A stretch of 64,000 nt of DNA. Source: Rhodospirillaceae bacterium (GTDB taxonomy: Bacteria; Pseudomonadota; Alphaproteobacteria; UBA828). The notes beneath the pieces were generated by a model. It was not told where the DNA came from. It saw nothing but the letters and a program-made list of their open reading frames with translations, and did not search any database. The stretch spans positions 51,232 to 115,231 of the forward strand of contig PBVE01000020.1 of NCBI GenBank assembly GCA_002728135.1, in the 5' to 3' direction. Positions 59,521 through 64,000 of the stretch are shown here, in pieces. A program made the position numbers and the translations under genes. Within the stretch, counting starts at the first letter, position 1. Each line of letters opens with the position of its first letter.

Positions 59521-62500
59521 ATGCCTCACGGAAATTTTGTACATCTTCGGACACATTCAGCATACTCCCTCTCTGAAGGAGCTATAAAGATATCTAATTT
59601 GATTGAGTTAGCTCTTCAAAATAATATGCCTGCAATAGGCCTGACAGATAAAGGTAATTTATTTGGGGCGATGGAGTTCTCTGAAAAAGCAAAGGAATCT
59701 GGCTTACAGCCAATACTTGGATTAGAACTTGCCATTACAGACAAAAATAAAGGGAGCCTCGTCCCTTCAAAGAAAGAAGAAAACTTAAAACCAAACTGGA
59801 TTGTATTATTAACACAAAGTGAGATAGGTTGGCAAAACCTTATGGCACTTTCAAGTAAAGCATATCTAGATACCCCTCCAACTGAAGTACCACAAGTCAA
59901 CTTTGAAAAACTATCCTGCCACTCAGATGGATTAATTGCACTATCTGGGGGACCCGATGGACCGATAGGCCAACTGATACAAAAAAATAAAATTAAGGAG
60001 GCTTATAATATTACTGAATCTCTTTCAAAAATTTTCAAAGACCGTTTTTATATCGAGATTATGCGTCATGATAGGCAATCTGAGATAATTACAGAACCAC
60101 ATTTTATAAAAATTTCTCAAGAATTAAAGTTACCTATCGTTGCGACCAATGATATTTACTTTTCCGACACACAGATGCATGAAGCCCATGATGTGTTAAT
60201 GTGCATTTCACAAGGAGCACATATAGATCAGCCGAATAGAAATAGAGTAACACCCCAGCATTACTTTCGCTCAACTGAAGAAATGGAAAAGTTATTTTCA
60301 GATATTCCTGAAGCTATAGAAAATACTTTAACTATCGCTAAAAGAACTGCGTATGCAACTCCATTAAGAGACCCAATATTACCTAAATTTGAAGTTAGTC
60401 ATGGACGTACTGAATCACAAGAACTTAAGTATCAAGCTCAAAAAGGTCTGGAATCTAGATTTTCTGAGAGTTTTTTCTGCAAACAAAGCAAAGATAAAGG
60501 GAATGAGAATATAAAGAAAATTTATGTTGAGAGACTTAATTCTGAACTAAAGATTATTAGCGATATGAATTTTCCTGGTTATTTCTTAATTGTGGCTGAC
60601 TTCATAAGATGGGCAAAAGAAAATAAGATTCCTGTTGGTCCAGGTCGTGGATCTGGTGCAGGGTCTCTTGTTGCATGGGCACTTACTATAACAGACATTG
60701 ACCCTATAAGGTTTGGATTATTATTTGAACGTTTTCTAAACCCCGAGAGAATATCAATGCCTGATTTTGATATCGATTTTTGTCGTAATCGCAGGGATGA
60801 GGTCATTGATTATGTTTGCCAACGATATGGTCAAGAAAAAGTTGCACAGATTATTACTTTCGGAAAGTTGGAAGCCCGAGCAGTTATAAGAGATGTTGGC
60901 AGAGTCTTAGGGCTTCCCTATGGGCAAGTAGATAAAATTAGTAAACTGGTTCCATTTAACCCTGCAAATCCGATTAGGCTTGAAGAAGCCATTAGGGAAG
61001 AGCCCCTTTTTCAACAAATGAAAGATGAAGATCCTAGTGTTGCACGATTATTAAAAATAGCTCTAAAACTCGAAGGTCTCTATCGACACGCTTCAACACA
61101 TGCCGCCGGACTGGTAATTGGTGATAGACCATTAAATGAACTTGTGCCTCTCTATAGGGATCCGCGCTCTAGTATGCCTGTAACTCAATTCTCAATGTAT
61201 TTTTCTGAAAATTCAGGTCTAGTAAAATTTGATTTTCTTGGCCTAAAAACTCTTACCGTGATTGATAATGCATGTAGATTAATAGAAATCGATGGTGAAA
61301 TTATAAATCTTAGTAATATTCCTTTAGATGACCAACTTACATTTCAATTGCTAGCATCAGGACATACTGCTGGGGTATTCCAACTTGAAAGTACTGGTAT
61401 GCGTGATGCATTAAGAGGATTAAGACCTGACAAATTTGAAGATATTATAGCTATAGTTGCACTATATAGACCAGGCCCAATGGAAAATATACCCCAATAC
61501 GTTGCAAGAAAGCACGGAACAGAAAAACCAGATTATCTGCATAAAATGCTTGAAGGTATTCTACGAGAAACTTATGGAGTAATTATTTACCAAGAACAAG
61601 TAATGGAAATAGCCAGAGTTCTGTCTGGCTATAGCCTGGGATCTGCTGACATTCTACGTAGGGCGATGGGTAAAAAAATCCAATCAGAAATGGATGACCA
61701 AAGAGAAATTTTTGTAAATGGTGCAATAAATAATGGAGTAGAAAAAACACAAGCCTCACAAATTTTTGACTTAGTAGCACGTTTCGCAGGGTATGGATTT
61801 AATAAATCACATGCTGCAGCCTATGCTTTGGTCGCATATCAAACTGCATACCTAAAAGCTAATTATCCAGTCCAATTTATGGCAGCGACTATGACTCTTG
61901 ACCTTAATAACACTGACAAATTAAGTGGATTCAAGCAAGAACTTGATAGATTAGGGGTTACATTACTTCCCCCAAATATTAATTATTCAAATTCTACATT
62001 TAGTGTGGAGAAAATATCTAATGGAAAAAATGCAGTCAGATATGCACTAAGTGCCATAAAAAATGTAGGTGAACAGGCAATGGAGATCTTGGTAGAAGAA
62101 CGTAAGAAAAATGGCTTGTTTTCTGACATGTTCTCTTTAGTAGCTAGGGTAGGGTCACATGCTCTCAATAAAAGACAACTTGAAAATCTTACAAAAGCCG
62201 GAGCTTTTGATGATCTTAATAAAAATAGGAAACAAATATTTGAATCAATAGAAATACTTGTAAGATATGCTGAATCAGCAAGAAGAGATATTAATCAGGC
62301 TTCATTATTTGACAATGCCAAATCTGGCACAATAGAAAAACTTACACTACCAACTCAAACTGATTGGAGCATTAGCAACAAACTACAATTTGAGCAAGAC
62401 TCTCTGGGTTATTTCTTATCTGCTCATCCACTTGATAATTTTGAAAAAAAACTAGAGAAATTAGGTGTGATACAATATGCATCATTACAGCAAGATAAGA

Positions 62501-62985
62501 CTAACCTGACCACAGTTAGGCTTTCAGGAGTTATACTAAATATCCAAGAAAGATCTAATGCAGATGGTAAATTTGCATTTGTTAGATTTTCCGATCCATC
62601 TGGTAGTTTTGAAATAGCCTTCTTTAGAGATATTTATACACTTTATAAAGAACAACTCAAAATAGGGGAAAAATATTTAATTAAGACAAACGTTAGAAGA
62701 GAAGAGGATCAATTTCGTTTGACTGCAGAGAAAATAGAAAAACTCAACTCAATAATGGCACTTCAAAAGAATAAATTTGAATTACATATAAATTCAAATC
62801 AATCCATAATTAAATTACATGAAATTTTAAAACGCCAGTGTGTCGGTGACACTACTATTTTGCTGATTATACATTTAGAAAATCAAATAATAGAAATTTC
62901 AATTCCCCAAAAATACAGTATAACCCCAGATATAATAAGTGAAATTGATAACCTAGAAGGTATTATAAAGGTAATTGAATGCTAA
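59521..62985 (+). CDS. dnaE: DNA polymerase III subunit alpha
   Basis: This 1154-residue replicative polymerase has the PHP domain at the N-terminus (VHLRTHSAYSLSEGAI) and GRGSGAGSLVAW, with the catalytic aspartates in PDFDIDFC, then ATHAAGLVIG, LYRPGPM and GYGFNKSHAAAYAL, and a C-terminal OB domain (VRLSGVILNIQERS). The length fits the family. The gap before it, shared with the opposite PPOX gene, must hold both promoters. Confidence 0.97.
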   Translation: MPHGNFVHLRTHSAYSLSEGAIKISNLIELALQNNMPAIGLTDKGNLFGAMEFSEKAKESGLQPILGLELAITDKNKGSLVPSKKEENLKPNWIVLLTQSEIGWQNLMALSSKAYLDTPPTEVPQVNFEKLSCHSDGLIALSGGPDGPIGQLIQKNKIKEAYNITESLSKIFKDRFYIEIMRHDRQSEIITEPHFIKISQELKLPIVATNDIYFSDTQMHEAHDVLMCISQGAHIDQPNRNRVTPQHYFRSTEEMEKLFSDIPEAIENTLTIAKRTAYATPLRDPILPKFEVSHGRTESQELKYQAQKGLESRFSESFFCKQSKDKGNENIKKIYVERLNSELKIISDMNFPGYFLIVADFIRWAKENKIPVGPGRGSGAGSLVAWALTITDIDPIRFGLLFERFLNPERISMPDFDIDFCRNRRDEVIDYVCQRYGQEKVAQIITFGKLEARAVIRDVGRVLGLPYGQVDKISKLVPFNPANPIRLEEAIREEPLFQQMKDEDPSVARLLKIALKLEGLYRHASTHAAGLVIGDRPLNELVPLYRDPRSSMPVTQFSMYFSENSGLVKFDFLGLKTLTVIDNACRLIEIDGEIINLSNIPLDDQLTFQLLASGHTAGVFQLESTGMRDALRGLRPDKFEDIIAIVALYRPGPMENIPQYVARKHGTEKPDYLHKMLEGILRETYGVIIYQEQVMEIARVLSGYSLGSADILRRAMGKKIQSEMDDQREIFVNGAINNGVEKTQASQIFDLVARFAGYGFNKSHAAAYALVAYQTAYLKANYPVQFMAATMTLDLNNTDKLSGFKQELDRLGVTLLPPNINYSNSTFSVEKISNGKNAVRYALSAIKNVGEQAMEILVEERKKNGLFSDMFSLVARVGSHALNKRQLENLTKAGAFDDLNKNRKQIFESIEILVRYAESARRDINQASLFDNAKSGTIEKLTLPTQTDWSISNKLQFEQDSLGYFLSAHPLDNFEKKLEKLGVIQYASLQQDKTNLTTVRLSGVILNIQERSNADGKFAFVRFSDPSGSFEIAFFRDIYTLYKEQLKIGEKYLIKTNVRREEDQFRLTAEKIEKLNSIMALQKNKFELHINSNQSIIKLHEILKRQCVGDTTILLIIHLENQIIEISIPQKYSITPDIISEIDNLEGIIKVIEC

Positions 62986-63065
62986 ATAAATTTTTTTTAA
63001 ATCTTTATGCTTGATTTCATACTATTAAAAAGATATCACACACTAATATTTAGTTAAAATTCTCA

Positions 63066-63143
63066 CGCGAAACTGGGCTAAAATTATTAGAAGCCCGTCC
63101 GGTGCCCATACTAAGGGACGATATTTCGCGGATGTATAACCGG
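63066..63143 (+). promoter_or_regulatory. Structured rpsB leader (candidate S2 autoregulatory element)
   Basis: CGCGAAA (63066-63072) pairs perfectly with TTTCGCG (63124-63130) and closes a junction with two inner stems: GGGCT/AGCCC (63075-63079, 63092-63096) and CGTCC/GGACG (63096-63100, 63116-63120; one base shared at the junction). CCGGT (63099-63103) could also pair with ACCGG (63139-63143), immediately before the Shine-Dalgarno. Feedback by S2 on its own leader is known in other bacteria, but the function here is inferred. Confidence 0.6.
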
Positions 63144-63159
63144 AAAAAGGAAAATATCT

Positions 63160-64000
63160 ATGGCGTTACCAGATTTTACTATGCGTGAACTGCTAGAAGC
63201 AGGTGTTCACTTTGGCCATCAAACCCGTCGCTGGAATCCAAAAATGTCAAAATACATCTTTGGTGAAAGAAGCAACGTGCATATTCTAGATCTACAACAG
63301 ACAGTCCCTTTATTACACCAAGCCTTACTGGCAATAAGCGATACTGCCTCAAATGGAGGTAGAGTACTTTTTGTAGGAACTAAACGCCAAGCTCAAGAAC
63401 CTATAGCTGAAGCAGCTCTACGTTCAGGACAATATTTTGTTAATCATCGTTGGTTAGGGGGCATGCTTACAAATTGGAAAGCTGTTTCAAGTTCCATAAA
63501 AACTTTAAATGAACTCGATTCTACGCTTGCTCAAGAAGAGATCGGACTCACAAAAAAGGAAACCCTTCAACTCACAAGACGACGAGATAAACTTGAAAGA
63601 GCTCTTGGGGGCATACGAGAAATGGGAGGTGTCCCAGATATCATAATAGCTATAGATACAAATAAAGAAGAAATAGCTATATTAGAAGCACGCAAACTTG
63701 GAATACCCGTTGTTGCTATTTTAGATAGTAACTGCAACCCAGATTTAATTAATTTTCCTATACCAGGAAATGATGACGCAATTCGCGCAATTCGACTTTA
63801 TTGTGATTTGTTTGCACGTTCTGTACTTAACGGGCTCCAAAAAGAAATGGAAGCCTCTGGGGTTGATACCGGAGCAGCTATTGAGACAGCTGAAGAAAAC
63901 TTACCTAATGAAGTTTCAACTGACCCTAAAGAAGAAGTTTCAACTGACCCTAAAGAAGAAGTTTCAACTGACCCTAAAGAAGAAGTTTCAACTGACCCTA
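63160..64000 (+). CDS. rpsB: Ribosomal protein S2 (uS2), partial at the right edge, with tandem-repeat C-terminus
   Basis: The first 280 residues of S2 are present. The start [27 protein letters not shown] and the [17 protein letters not shown] and [11 protein letters not shown] segments are standard. An AAGGA site lies eight bases before the ATG. After residue 250, at the end of the normal fold, an octapeptide EVSTDPKE repeats at least three times and continues to the window edge. Downstream genes (tsf and others) would be expected but are outside. Confidence 0.97.
   Translation, partial: MALPDFTMRELLEAGVHFGHQTRRWNPKMSKYIFGERSNVHILDLQQTVPLLHQALLAISDTASNGGRVLFVGTKRQAQEPIAEAALRSGQYFVNHRWLGGMLTNWKAVSSSIKTLNELDSTLAQEEIGLTKKETLQLTRRRDKLERALGGIREMGGVPDIIIAIDTNKEEIAILEARKLGIPVVAILDSNCNPDLINFPIPGNDDAIRAIRLYCDLFARSVLNGLQKEMEASGVDTGAAIETAEENLPNEVSTDPKEEVSTDPKEEVSTDPKEEVSTDP
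63910..64000 (+). repeat. 24-bp tandem repeat in rpsB
   Basis: The unit encodes EVSTDPKE. Three full copies (63910-63933, 63934-63957, 63958-63981) and 19 bases of a fourth are identical at nucleotide level, so the expansion is recent or kept uniform. It continues past the window end. Confidence 0.95.

Noticed and set aside
63910..64000. CRISPR-like or satellite array
   Set aside because: Units are directly joined with no spacers and keep the reading frame of rpsB. It is a coding tandem repeat.

Overview
The window is a compact, AT-rich chromosomal segment (by eye about two thirds A+T) of an alphaproteobacterium. The taxon call rests on gene order. The run tig-clpP-clpX-lon-hupB, a complete nuoA-N operon, then birA-coaX-rnj-mce-DUF1467-proS-lolC/E-lolD, dnaE and rpsB is a familiar alphaproteobacterial arrangement. 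A stand-alone NDUFS4-like complex I accessory protein and a prolyl-tRNA synthetase of the short alphaproteobacterial form agree with this. The tRNA-His gene encodes G-1 and C73, which argues against the Rhizobiales/Rhodobacterales/Caulobacterales clade, whose tRNA-His lacks G-1. A free-living, possibly marine, lineage with a streamlined genome is plausible, but the species cannot be named from the sequence alone.

Layout. 1-2010 (minus): thiamine-precursor ABC transporter genes thiZ-thiX-thiY (thiY cut by the window edge) behind a TPP riboswitch. 2217-2739: tRNA-Pro, the NDUFS4-like gene, tRNA-Arg. 2895-6347 (minus): egtB-egtD and a MetC-type C-S lyase, which look like a compact ergothioneine operon. 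6496-7866: two-subunit 3-oxoacid CoA-transferase. 7948-14496: an Rrf2-type Fe-S regulator and sufB-C-D-S-U-T-A, with an inverted repeat over the promoter. 14551-16402 (minus): glnB-glnA. 16596-21198: an aminotransferase, tRNA-His, and a 1068-residue FecR/RTX secreted protein. 21221-29604: MFS transporter, parE, DEAD-box helicase, a small heat-shock gene behind a ROSE-type RNA thermometer, an amidase, and NAD(P)H-hydrate repair. 29822-36753: tRNA-Leu, then trigger factor, ClpP, ClpX, Lon and HU. 36842-51319: tRNA-Val, tRNA-Asp and all fourteen nuo genes. 51336-58691: birA, coaX, rnj, mce, DUF1467, proS and the Lol transporter. 58731-64000: a PPOX-family flavoprotein on the minus strand, dnaE, and the start of rpsB behind a structured leader.

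How the genes work together. The SUF operon makes the Fe-S clusters that the Nuo complex needs in quantity. tig/clpP/clpX/lon/hsp20 form a protein-quality group. glnB-glnA controls nitrogen assimilation. Ergothioneine synthesis would add a redox buffer.

I see no prophage, insertion sequence, CRISPR array or defence island. The most interesting signals are regulatory RNAs (TPP riboswitch covering the only Shine-Dalgarno of a TTG-started gene, ROSE thermometer with a heat-shock-type promoter, a multi-stem rpsB leader), the ergothioneine operon with its unexpected lyase, a tandem octapeptide repeat at the end of ribosomal protein S2, and an orphan FecR-RTX exoprotein.
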